In this document: one piece after another, positions 34,789 through 43,654 of the stretch
How positions within the stretch are numbered: position 1 is the stretch's first letter
Layout: the number at the start of each line of letters is the position of its first letter
Origin: Siphonodentalium dalli
Lineage: Eukaryota > Mollusca > Scaphopoda > Gadilida > Siphonodentaliidae
Assembly: GCA_032622095.1 (NCBI GenBank)
Contig: CP136063.1
Coordinates: 13,929,814-13,993,813 of the forward strand
Direction: 5' to 3'
DNA: 64,000 nt
Notes under the pieces: generated by a model
What the model was told of the DNA's origin: nothing
Database searches by the model: none
The model's input: only the letters and a program-made list of their open reading frames with translations
Program-made: the position numbers and the translations under genes

Positions 34789-34794
34789 GCACTG
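34789..34794 (+). repeat. Right 6-bp target duplication
   Basis: GCACTG, matching 29290-29295; the sequence beyond it is unrelated to the left flank. Confidence 0.8.
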
Positions 34795-35597
34795 GCAATT
34801 TGGACTGTAGTCTGTACAAAAGTCAAAAAACACCTGAGGCTGAACTGAAGTGAAGTGAAGTGATTTTTTTTTATTGCAATATTGGTAATGCGAAGTATGC
34901 ATATAATTATTTACCTGTCGTATTTAATCCCAGATATTACCAAATGTTTATTATTACTAGTATTTATTATCATTTTGATGAACTCCTGTGATAAGACCCT
35001 GGAAGAAACTGTTATCCGAATTACGGCGATGGAACGTTTTCAATAAACAGGTGGTGCAAAATAGTGCGACCCTAACTCTAAATCTAATAGTATTAGTAAT
35101 CGTCGTGATTTTCAATCCTCTTTTCAGATCACCATACATCATACATGTATTACATGTATATGTAACTGTTGTTACATACTTGAACAAATGTCAACGAAAT
35201 CAGACTTGTATTTTTGGGGAAAGAATCATGTTATAAGGCCACACAAACATTCTCCTGCTTCGTCAAGAAATTCATCCGCAAAATACAAAAGTCACGTGTT
35301 TTGTAAGTGTTAAAATGTAAAATATGTATTACACTCACAAAACGAAACGAAATAAATGTGTTTGAACGCTGCATGGCAATACCTGCAAATTAAAATTTAT
35401 TGTTATTATAAAATCCAATTGAATTTGTATGATTATCAGCAACACATATTGAAGTAATTTGAATTATTAATTTCAGTTTCGTTCATTAGAATTTATTTAA
35501 TAAAATATATCGATTTTTTAAAGAAGTGGTCTTTAATATGTAATACGACTCACCCATCGCACCGAGAATAACATTGAAAAGTCTGACCCATAAATGG
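34795..35597. other. No gene seen
   Basis: AT-rich DNA; GAAGTGAAGTGAAGTGATTT at about 34850 resembles 52785-52800. No coding evidence. Confidence 0.35.
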
Positions 35598-36119
35598 CCA
35601 GACTTATTTCCACATTGGTCCTCAGGTTAATATATATATGTTATCTGCAAACAAATTCTAAATTCCAAATGATCAAAGGAATAAATATAGTTTATAACAA
35701 CTTCAAGAGATATATTTCCTTATTATAATATGTGTTGAAATTTCTTAAGAATGGTAATATCAATTTCAGGGTTACGGGTACCGAACTTGGTTTGATAGTG
35801 AAACCGTTGGAAATCTTTAAGATCATTTAAGAATGACATATTCGTGAAAATAGGCAGACTTATTTCCACAATGTTCCTCAGGTTAATTAATATATATATG
35901 TTATCTGCAAACAAATTCTAAATTCCAAATGATCAAAGGAATAAATATAGTTTATAATCAACTTCAAGAGATATATTTCCTTATTAAAATATGTGTTGAA
36001 ATTTCTTAAGAATGTTAATATCCATTTCAGGGTTACGGGTACCGAACTTTGTTTGATAGTGAAACCGTTGGAAATCTTTAAGATCATTTAAGAGTGACAA
36101 TTCGTAAAAATAGGCACTA
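35598..36119 (+). repeat. Tandem duplication of a unit of about 260 bp
   Basis: Two consecutive copies, each running from CAGACTTATTTCCACA through GGGTTACGGGTACCGAACTT to AAAATAGGC, about 95% alike. The minus-strand ORFs are repeated along with it. Confidence 0.85.
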
Positions 36120-36195
36120 AGATTTTTGATGAATGAAAGTGTGAGAGATGTTGTGCATACATATTGCAAATTAAGAGATGCAACCACACCAGTGG

Positions 36196-36560
36196 TGTCT
36201 ATGTGTGAATTGGGTTCTGTTTTGTTTCAGCAGCCCTCTACAAACATCTCAGCAGAGAGCCCACCTATCAAATGGTCACAATGGTGGCCGAGTTTAACTT
36301 ACTCCAACACATAACCCATAGACCTCCCCGAAATAATGTTCAAACTGTAAAACCTACATGAATGTGAGAATAAGACATATAAAAACCATATGTGAATAAT
36401 ACAGAACAACTACAAAATGTACCAAATTGGTGCCATGCTACCAGATCAATGTGCATTCAACACAGAAACTACTCAGATGCCCCCTCCCCCTGAGCATATA
36501 TGGCACGAAACGTGCTTCACAAAGGTGACACCCGACCAATTCCTACAAAGCCAGAAGGTG
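36196..36560 (+). repeat. Locus repeat flanking the retrotransposon
   Basis: GGTTCTGTTTTGTTT and GCCCACCTATCAAATGGTCAC ... GGTGGCCGAGTT recur as GGTTCTGTTTTGTTT at 36568 and GCCCACCTATCAAATCATTC ... at 47027-47110. The LTR element sits inside the second unit. Confidence 0.55.
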
Positions 36561-36586
36561 TCTATGGGTTCTGTTTTGTTTATAAG

Positions 36587-37086
36587 TGTAGAGTAATCAC
36601 CCCTACCTCTTCTTATCCAAGGGACGTGATACTACATACTTAACCGATGGGGGAGACAGGAATATAATCGAACTATAAGTGACCCCAACCAATTACCAAG
36701 GTCATACTCGAAGTACCAAGGTCATACTCGAAGAGGCCGCGACCTATGGGTTATGCAAGTCTAACCACAAAGGATGGATAGTCTTATGTAATAATTCTCA
36801 GTTCACCCATGGGTCAGACAGACAAAGAGATGCTCTAATGACTGCTACCATTCATTAGCGATATATAAACCAGACATTAATCTACTCTTCAATTAGTTTC
36901 AGCTCGTCAGAATAATTGGCAGACATCAACATCAGGTCGCTAATTAATAAGCGACGCTATCGGTCGTTCTATGACATCTATGATTGATTCACAATTATGT
37001 ATCATTTACCATCACAAGCTGTTGACTATACATTGATATTAGATGTGAATAAATGATATACAAAGAACTGACTTCATTCTTCCACA
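36587..37086 (+). repeat. 5' LTR of Ty3/Gypsy retrotransposon
   Basis: 500 bases, TGTAGAGTAATCACC to TTCTTCCACA, starting TG and ending CA, preceded by TAAG (36583-36586), the target duplication. TATATAAA at 36862-36869 and AATAAA at 37048-37053 give promoter and polyadenylation signals. It contains an internal direct repeat (ACCAAGGTCATACTCGAAG twice). Confidence 0.95.
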
Positions 37087-37095
37087 TAGATGAAA

Positions 37096-37111
37096 TGGTA
37101 CCGTGATGCAG
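37096..37111 (+). promoter_or_regulatory. Possible primer-binding site
   Basis: TGGTACCGTGATGCAG starts with the TGG expected to pair with a tRNA CCA end, nine bases after the LTR. I did not match it to a tRNA. Confidence 0.35.
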
Positions 37112-37149
37112 TTCTGCTAAGCACGACACAACGAAGTCCTAACGATCAC

Positions 37150-37335
37150 AGCCAAATAAAGAAGATCGCAGCCAAGACAAGAAAACTTTATAAATTGCTA
37201 AAGAAGATTGCAGCCAAAACAAAGAAAAACCTTATAAATTGCTAAAGAAGATCGCAGCCAAGACAAGAAAACTTTATAAATTGCTAAAGAAGATCGCAGC
37301 CAAAACAAAGAGAAACTTTATAAATTGCTTATTGA
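37150..37335 (+). repeat. Leader tandem repeat, units of about 52 bp
   Basis: AAGAAGATCGCAGCCAAGAC ... ACTTTATAAATTGCT repeats about three and a half times in the untranslated leader. The basic ORF at 37239-37619 is largely this repeat. Confidence 0.8.
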
Positions 37336-37637
37336 AGACCAGAAGAGACAGAAGAGAAAGAAGAAGAAAAAGAAGAAAGACGCCAGACGACATAAACATT
37401 TCCAGCATAATCCAAAGACAAGAACAAAATAGACAATTTGCACTCGACAGTTGTGACAGTCAGTTATTCATTGGATTCGGTGAGTCAAACTTTTTCATTT
37501 TTGCCAGATGTGCGTTTTCACACCTTGTTAGAGGCTTGATTATTAACACCCAATTCCACCCTAAAATTTTCGCGTGGTATGGCCCTTGTCCCCAAACAAT
37601 TTTCAAACAAAACAGATAACAGATTTAATTAACTGTC

Positions 37638-38843
37638 ATGGAACCACCGCCACCCGAATCAGTAGAATATTCTAATCAAGATAGTTTATTTAATCGAACT
37701 TTCAATATGGAACGAGAATGCCACCTACACGCGGCCAGTAATTCAAACATGCAAGACATAAATATACCAAATCCATCCTTTCAAATTCCGAGCGCACAAG
37801 ACACACAGAATACCCTCATATCTCAATTAACGCGAGAAATAGGTAAATTTAATATGACAATGCGTGAAACTTCTGCCGCCACCCATTCACAGGCCACAGT
37901 ATCTGCCATTATAGGCATGAACGCAATGGTTACATCATTTGATGGCAAACCATCAGAATTTTCAAATTGGATGCACGAAATTGAGAAATATTCCTCGACA
38001 CTTGGGGCAGAGGACGAAACAATAATTAAAATAGCGGCCCAGACAAGTCGTTCATCTGTTTCCGAATTCGTGCAACGATACATCAATGACAATACGGTTA
38101 ACGGCACACTAACGGTCACATGGCCTGATTTGAAAGCGCAGTTGCGATCCCGTTTCAGCGCGATAAGTGACGCACCACAGGCTCTGGCCATGTTGCGAAC
38201 ATTAAAACAAACACACCAGGAAACACTACCTATGTTTGCAGAGAGAATTCGATCACTCGCAAACACTGCCTTTATTAATGAAATAAATACACAGGCGGTA
38301 CAAACACAATTGGTAACATTTTTTGCGGATGGAATACGCGATGACCATATCAAATATACCTTAATTAAAGATGACCCAACGTCGCTCGACCGTGCCACAG
38401 AGATCGCAATGAAACAAATGAACATTAAACAGAGGTTCAAACTTCGCTATGGTGATAGAACATCGAGGTCAAATGAACAACACCAAATACACGACTCCTT
38501 CCCACAACCCATGGAGGTTGACCATTTTAGGCGACGTCCCATACTATGGAGACCGCGCAATAATATATCTAATAGCTATGCAACTAACAAACCAATGCAC
38601 CGCGCAAATCATCAGCAAAACCCCCCATTCAGAATGCCATCCAATTTTCAGAATACTAACTTTAATAAACAAAGCAATTACATCCGCCAGGATCGAGTAA
38701 ACAATATAGACTACAACTCAAACCGGCCAAACTTCTCAAATAAAATGAAACGCCAGTTTTGCACACTATGTAAGATGAACAACCACGATATACGAAATTG
38801 CCGAAGACGCATAGCCAATAACAAACAATATTTAAACATGTAA
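37638..38843 (+). CDS. gag: Gag polyprotein of the retrotransposon
   Basis: 401 residues. The central part (about 90-270) has the retrotransposon Gag look, with SEFSNWMHEIEKYSS, TWPDLKAQLRSRF and LPMFAERIRSLA. The C-terminal basic region holds one zinc knuckle, CTLCKMNNHDIRNC (CX2CX4HX4C), near residues 376-389. It should form the particle that packages the RNA. The ATG at 37638 is the first in frame and has purine context. The last codons overlap the slippery heptamer at 38831-38837, so a fraction of ribosomes would continue into pol. Confidence 0.9.
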   Translation: MEPPPPESVEYSNQDSLFNRTFNMERECHLHAASNSNMQDINIPNPSFQIPSAQDTQNTLISQLTREIGKFNMTMRETSAATHSQATVSAIIGMNAMVTSFDGKPSEFSNWMHEIEKYSSTLGAEDETIIKIAAQTSRSSVSEFVQRYINDNTVNGTLTVTWPDLKAQLRSRFSAISDAPQALAMLRTLKQTHQETLPMFAERIRSLANTAFINEINTQAVQTQLVTFFADGIRDDHIKYTLIKDDPTSLDRATEIAMKQMNIKQRFKLRYGDRTSRSNEQHQIHDSFPQPMEVDHFRRRPILWRPRNNISNSYATNKPMHRANHQQNPPFRMPSNFQNTNFNKQSNYIRQDRVNNIDYNSNRPNFSNKMKRQFCTLCKMNNHDIRNCRRRIANNKQYLNM

Positions 38844-38874
38844 GAATGTCTTTGAAGAAGCCGCAAGGACATTC
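38831..38874 (+). promoter_or_regulatory. -1 ribosomal frameshift signal (gag to pol)
   Basis: T TTA AAC sits exactly in the Gag frame (38831-38837), an X XXY YYZ slippery heptamer. After a 6-base spacer a stem forms between GAATGTCTTT (38844-38853) and AAGGACATTC (38865-38874) with one G-U pair and an 11-base loop. Pol is open in the -1 frame from the heptamer through 38846, so slipping gives a Gag-Pol fusion. Confidence 0.85.
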
Positions 38875-39541
38875 TAAAAATCATAATCATCATCATCATA
38901 ATACATCATATCACAGCGCGAGATACCAAAACAAAGCCTTATTCAAAACACCCTCAAAATTTACGACCATAAATAGATTTGCACCTAATTACCCAAAGCA
39001 AAATAGTTATGCAACTAGACCGGCGACTGGTACCCTAAACACCAGAGTAGCACGTGTTACTATAAAAGAACAGAGACATCGTTCAGACCAGGCCAATAAA
39101 TTGAAACCTGATACATCTTATCATGCTGATACGAGCATGAACAAACACGTGCATTCTCCAATTATAAATAGGAATTCCGCTGGTCACGTTATAACAGATA
39201 TGAATAAACGATTACATAAGATCGTTCCCAAACAAAAGGACATTAATAGTGAAGTAAACACTAAAACTCGAAACCAACGACAAGCTAATCGAATTGCAAC
39301 GGTTTACCAAAATAATAATAATAATGAGCCGAGTAAAAACTGTCAAAGTATAAGTAACCGGTCTGAACAGATGCAATTGCATACATTACCTAAACTCAAA
39401 TACCATGCAGAGATTGCACAAGGACTGCAACAGCAAACGCCTTGTTCAACAATTATTAAAATTGGTAACCAACGCATTAGGGGCAGTGTTCGCGCTGTCG
39501 GTAGCCAAATTAGCCAATGGCTAATCTTTTTCGAATTTGGC
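38846..39541 (+). CDS. pol: Pol N-terminal region upstream of protease, interrupted
   Basis: 232 codons in the -1 frame relative to gag, rich in Asn, Lys, His and Thr, with a short histidine run. No enzyme motif appears until the end, where IIKIGNQRIRGSV resembles the first strand of a retropepsin. The frame is then closed by TAA TAA at 39542-39547 and reopens in the same frame with the catalytic LLDSGAS. The stops lie in a self-complementary stretch (TAGCCAAATT ... AATTTGGCTA, 39501-39544) that looks like a small insertion. Confidence 0.65.
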
Positions 39542-39547
39542 TAATAA

Positions 39548-42500
39548 AAATTTAGGGCATTACTTGACTCTGGGGCAAGTACAAGTTGCTTAAAATATGA
39601 CGTATATCGATCCCTTCCAAATAAGCCCCCGTTAATAAAAGAAAAAATAATTCTGACCTCAGCAACAGGCCAAAATATGCAAGTATACGGCAGTATACAT
39701 TTGCCCTTCAAAATTGGATCAATGTCATTAGTACATAAATTCTTTATATTACCCAACCTAGCAAGATCAGCGATATTTGGTCGCGATTTTTTAACAGACA
39801 AACATGTAAGACTCTATTTCGATTTGAATGCATTTAGAGTAGGCAACAAAACATTTCCCATGTTACAGGATTTACATATAGCATCATTGCTACGTTCGCG
39901 GCAAGATATCAAATTACCACCCCATTCATGTGCATTGGTGAACACAAAAATAATTGGTACACCAGACATGTATGAGACACCATATCTTGGAGTAAGTCAC
40001 GCCGATATCGGCATATTTAAGGATGAACCGAATGTGTCCATTATGGACGGGATAGTTTCTGCATCAAAACGAGATATACCGGTCATGATCATGAATAATT
40101 CAGACTCGTATATGTCTATATTTAAAGGTAATATAGTTGCGAAAACACATGGCCTAAGTTCAGACCAGATCTGTCAAACAAAGGATAAGGTACCCACCAC
40201 AAATAAAATGAATGATTCTCAAGAAGTATTTAGTATAGAAAATCAAACAAAAATATCTAAGGCTGGCCAGAAACCTTTCAAATTGGACGATATATGTGCC
40301 CCCAACCACCACAAAATTGAACTACTTGAACTGATCTCCCAATATCAAGATGTGTTTACAAACGATCCAAATAAGGTAGGATTTTGCGATAAAATAGTCA
40401 TGCGTGTTGATACCAAACCAGATGCAGAACCTATCTTTTGTCGTGCGTATCCTACTCCATTACATAGACGCGAACACATGGAAAAAGCACTTCAAAAATT
40501 ATTAGACGCTGGTATTATAAAGAAAACTACAAACGCGAGTTGGTCATTTCCTGCCTTATTGATCCGTAAGGGAATCGTAGATCCTAATGGAAATCAAAAT
40601 TATAGACTATGTATAGACCTGAGAAAGCTAAATAAAATCACCGTCCCATTACGATGGTACCTCCCCTCTTTTACCGAAGTTTCCAGCCGCCTCCAAAAAT
40701 CCAAAGTTTTTTCCACAATCGACATTAGCCAAGCTTATCATGTTATCGGTGTTCTCAAAGAACATCAAGAAAAGTTAACTATGAACACAGATTTCGGATT
40801 GTTTTCTTTTACAAGGGCCCCATTTGGCTATTGCAACTCGAGCGCGACGTTTTTGACATTAATCCATAAAGCATTGGAAGGGTTAAGTTTTGTTGACAGC
40901 TTCGTCGACGATTTAATTTGTCACAGCGAAACGGAGGCCCTCCACAAACAGCACCTCAAAATAGTATTCGAACGACTCAGAGAGTATGGATTAGTAGCAC
41001 GATTAACAAAGTCCCAATTTTATATGAAAGAAGTAAAAAATTTAGGGCATATCGTATCACAAAATGGAACGCGCCCAGATCCCGCCAAAGTTAAAGCCAT
41101 ACAAGATGTGCCAGCCCCAACATCAGTGAAAGAAGTCCGTAGAGTATTAGGGATTTTTAATTTTTATCGGAACTATTGCAAAGATTTCTCCGACACTGCT
41201 GCATCATTAATTAAATTAACTGCTCGTTACGCAAAATTTGCATGGTCCGAAGAATGTCAAAATGCTTTTGATACACTAAAACAAAATTTGCTTAAAGTAC
41301 CTACTCTGGCCTACCCTGATAGGAACAGGAAAATGATCTTATATTGCGATGCATCAATGCATTCAGTGGGCGGATCATTAGTCCAGCCATACCCAGAAAA
41401 CAAATTGGAAACTGATATCAAAACTCCGGAATTTCCAATTTGCTTTGTTAGCAAAAAGTTGAATCACTCTCAACGAAATTACAGTACCACAGAGCGCGAA
41501 GCACTCGCCATATATGTATGTCTAAAGAAACTCAATTTCTATCTAGAAGGATCGGACGTAGAAATACGAACAGATCATTTACCCCTAGTTTCTATGTTTC
41601 AAAATACTCAGATGGCTAATAAACGTATTCAAAAATGGTTTATTGAAATTTCCGCATACAATCCAAAACTTACTTATATACAAGGGTCTGAAAATATCGC
41701 CGCGGACTTTTGTTCTCGGGTGGACCCGACAAACCAACAGAGTATGTCAGAGTGTTCAGTGGAGAGCGAAGAGAAAACGCCATATGACATAACGATCAAT
41801 GACGGATCACTAAACATATTAGATTCACAGAAAATAAAAAATTACGTCAAGACAATAGGTAAACAAAAAGTGCATACGTTGCCCGACACTATATTAATTT
41901 CCGAAAATGAACAACTAAATGTACCTACCAATATCGAAGAAATGCAAAAAGAGGACCATATTATCGCAGACATAATTCGCAAATTAAAATCCGATAAACC
42001 ACCCGAAAAGATAACAAAGCAATATATATTGAAAGACGGAATTCTATACTATATGTCTGTATTTAATGAGCAAGCATCAGAACGCATTTATGTCCCGGAA
42101 AAGCTGACTAAGCAGATAATTTCTGAATATCATATTGTCGGTCATTATGGATCCCAACGAATGTACCATACCATACGTTTGCGATATTATTGGCCACGAA
42201 TGTTCCCAATGATAGTCAGTTTCGCCAACAATTGCCACATTTGTAAACAGAGAAATCAAAACACTGCCCGTATTCCAAATCAAATGACGGATATACCGAG
42301 CCGACCAGGGGAAATGATCGCGATAGATTTAATGGGAAAATTTAACCCACCCACAGCCAGCGGCAATTCCTACATTCTAACGGTCATAGATTTATTCAGT
42401 TTACACAAAATGGCAAATGCGCTTCCCACAAAACATGCCGAAGTGGTCGCTGAAAGACTTATGACTCAGTATTTCACCATATTTGGTTATCCTGCCTGTC

Positions 42501-43654
42501 TGGTCTCAGATAATGGGAGTGACGTGTGCAGTGAGGTCTTCAAAATAATATCTAACTACTATGTTATTCAGCATCGCAAGACCTCGTATTATAGTCCATT
42601 CAGCAACGGATCAAGTGAACGATCTCATCGCGACTACAATGGAATATTAGCCAAATTAACTGAAGGAAATCCAACATCATGGGACCTATTTCTCAATTTC
42701 GCATCAGAAGCCATGAATTTTCATGTCTCAGCAACGACTCAATTTTCTCCATATTTTTTAACTTTCTGCAGACACCCCCAAATAAATATTGACAAGATAC
42801 TGACACCGCGACAGAAATACACGGGTGAATGCCTCATTCAACAGTTACTAGAGAAGCAGCACTTCGCATTTCAATTAGTTAAACAAAATATGAAACAAGT
42901 CAAGACGAAACGAAACGAAAACAGTAAAGGTAAAATACCGGAATTTCCCATAGGTTCCCAGGTCTATGTTAAGAATCACAGACAAACCCATAAACTAGGT
43001 ATGAAATATGATCCATGTTGGGTGATACTTAAACAAACAGGACCAGTTTCGTATGTAATTCGTAATCAAATTACAGGCAGTTTATCTAAAAGTCATGCCA
43101 AACATTTAAAATTAGCGACGACTAAATGGCATACACCACAATTACAGGAGAACCAGAAAGTTCGGAAAAGCAGATTTGTATTCCCACATAGGTCATCAAC
43201 ACAAAGCTCCGATGCTGACATATCGAGTAATAGCAACAATTCGGACACCGAAAATGAGAACCACGATACAGCCCCTTTAACACAGTTAATACGACAAAAC
43301 CGCGTCATCCGGGACGGATCGGATTCAAATGAACCAGTGCCCCTACCAGAGATGGCACATAAGTTGATAGCATCAAAGCGCGAACATGAAAAACAATCAT
43401 TTTCATCAACCGAACCATATAACCCTTATGATATGCTAACGCAAAACGATGAAGCAAAAATGTACAATGCAAGTTCATCAACCGAGCCATACAATCCGTA
43501 TGACATGTCAACCCAACAATTAGTACAACAAAACAAGCGTAAAAGCAAGTCCAGTTGCGATACATATAGCATGTCAACCGAAAATTATGATCCTTTCGAT
43601 ATAACCACTCAAACCGACAAAAATAGCACAGACGAACAGAGCATGTCGATATAG
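39548..43654 (+). CDS. pol: Pol polyprotein: protease, RT, RNase H, integrase
   Basis: Open from 39548; the first ATG at 39677 is too late because the protease DSG (Asp at 39566) precedes it. Counting from that ATG: RT has YRLCIDLRKLNK, FSTIDISQAYH and the active site FVDD at 409-412 (40901-40912; Phe replaces the usual Tyr). RNase H starts at LYCDAS (Asp 558) with TTEREALAIY and TDHLPL. Integrase has an HHCC zinc domain (HIVGHYG ... CHICKQ) and Asp 884, Asp 945, Glu 981, giving DD35E. A GPY/F-like segment (QTGPVSYVIRN) follows. The last 150 residues are polar and contain three STEPYNPYDM-type repeats. It would copy and integrate the element DNA. The upstream double stop should block normal translation of this copy from gag-pol. 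Confidence 0.9.
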   Translation, partial: KFRALLDSGASTSCLKYDVYRSLPNKPPLIKEKIILTSATGQNMQVYGSIHLPFKIGSMSLVHKFFILPNLARSAIFGRDFLTDKHVRLYFDLNAFRVGNKTFPMLQDLHIASLLRSRQDIKLPPHSCALVNTKIIGTPDMYETPYLGVSHADIGIFKDEPNVSIMDGIVSASKRDIPVMIMNNSDSYMSIFKGNIVAKTHGLSSDQICQTKDKVPTTNKMNDSQEVFSIENQTKISKAGQKPFKLDDICAPNHHKIELLELISQYQDVFTNDPNKVGFCDKIVMRVDTKPDAEPIFCRAYPTPLHRREHMEKALQKLLDAGIIKKTTNASWSFPALLIRKGIVDPNGNQNYRLCIDLRKLNKITVPLRWYLPSFTEVSSRLQKSKVFSTIDISQAYHVIGVLKEHQEKLTMNTDFGLFSFTRAPFGYCNSSATFLTLIHKALEGLSFVDSFVDDLICHSETEALHKQHLKIVFERLREYGLVARLTKSQFYMKEVKNLGHIVSQNGTRPDPAKVKAIQDVPAPTSVKEVRRVLGIFNFYRNYCKDFSDTAASLIKLTARYAKFAWSEECQNAFDTLKQNLLKVPTLAYPDRNRKMILYCDASMHSVGGSLVQPYPENKLETDIKTPEFPICFVSKKLNHSQRNYSTTEREALAIYVCLKKLNFYLEGSDVEIRTDHLPLVSMFQNTQMANKRIQKWFIEISAYNPKLTYIQGSENIAADFCSRVDPTNQQSMSECSVESEEKTPYDITINDGSLNILDSQKIKNYVKTIGKQKVHTLPDTILISENEQLNVPTNIEEMQKEDHIIADIIRKLKSDKPPEKITKQYILKDGILYYMSVFNEQASERIYVPEKLTKQIISEYHIVGHYGSQRMYHTIRLRYYWPRMFPMIVSFANNCHICKQRNQNTARIPNQMTDIPSRPGEMIAIDLMGKFNPPTASGNSYILTVIDLFSLHKMANALPTKHAEVVAERLMTQYFTIFGYPACLVSDNGSDVCSEVFKIISNYYVIQHRKTSYYSPFSNGSSERSHRDYNGILAKLTEGNPTSWDLFLNFASEAMNFHVSATTQFSPYFLTFCRHPQINIDKILTPRQKYTGECLIQQLLEKQHFAFQLVKQNMKQVKTKRNENSKGKIPEFPIGSQVYVKNHRQTHKLGMKYDPCWVILKQTGPVSYVIRNQITGSLSKSHAKHLKLATTKWHTPQLQENQKVRKSRFVFPHRSSTQSSDADISSNSNNSDTENENHDTAPLTQLIRQNRVIRDGSDSNEPVPLPEMAHKLIASKREHEKQSFSSTEPYNPYDMLTQNDEAKMYNASSSTEPYNPYDMSTQQLVQQNKRKSKSSCDTYSMSTENYDPFDITTQTDKNSTDEQSMSI

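Noticed and set aside
37239-37619. 126-codon basic ORF before gag
   Set aside because: It is mostly the leader tandem repeat and has no Gag-like feature.
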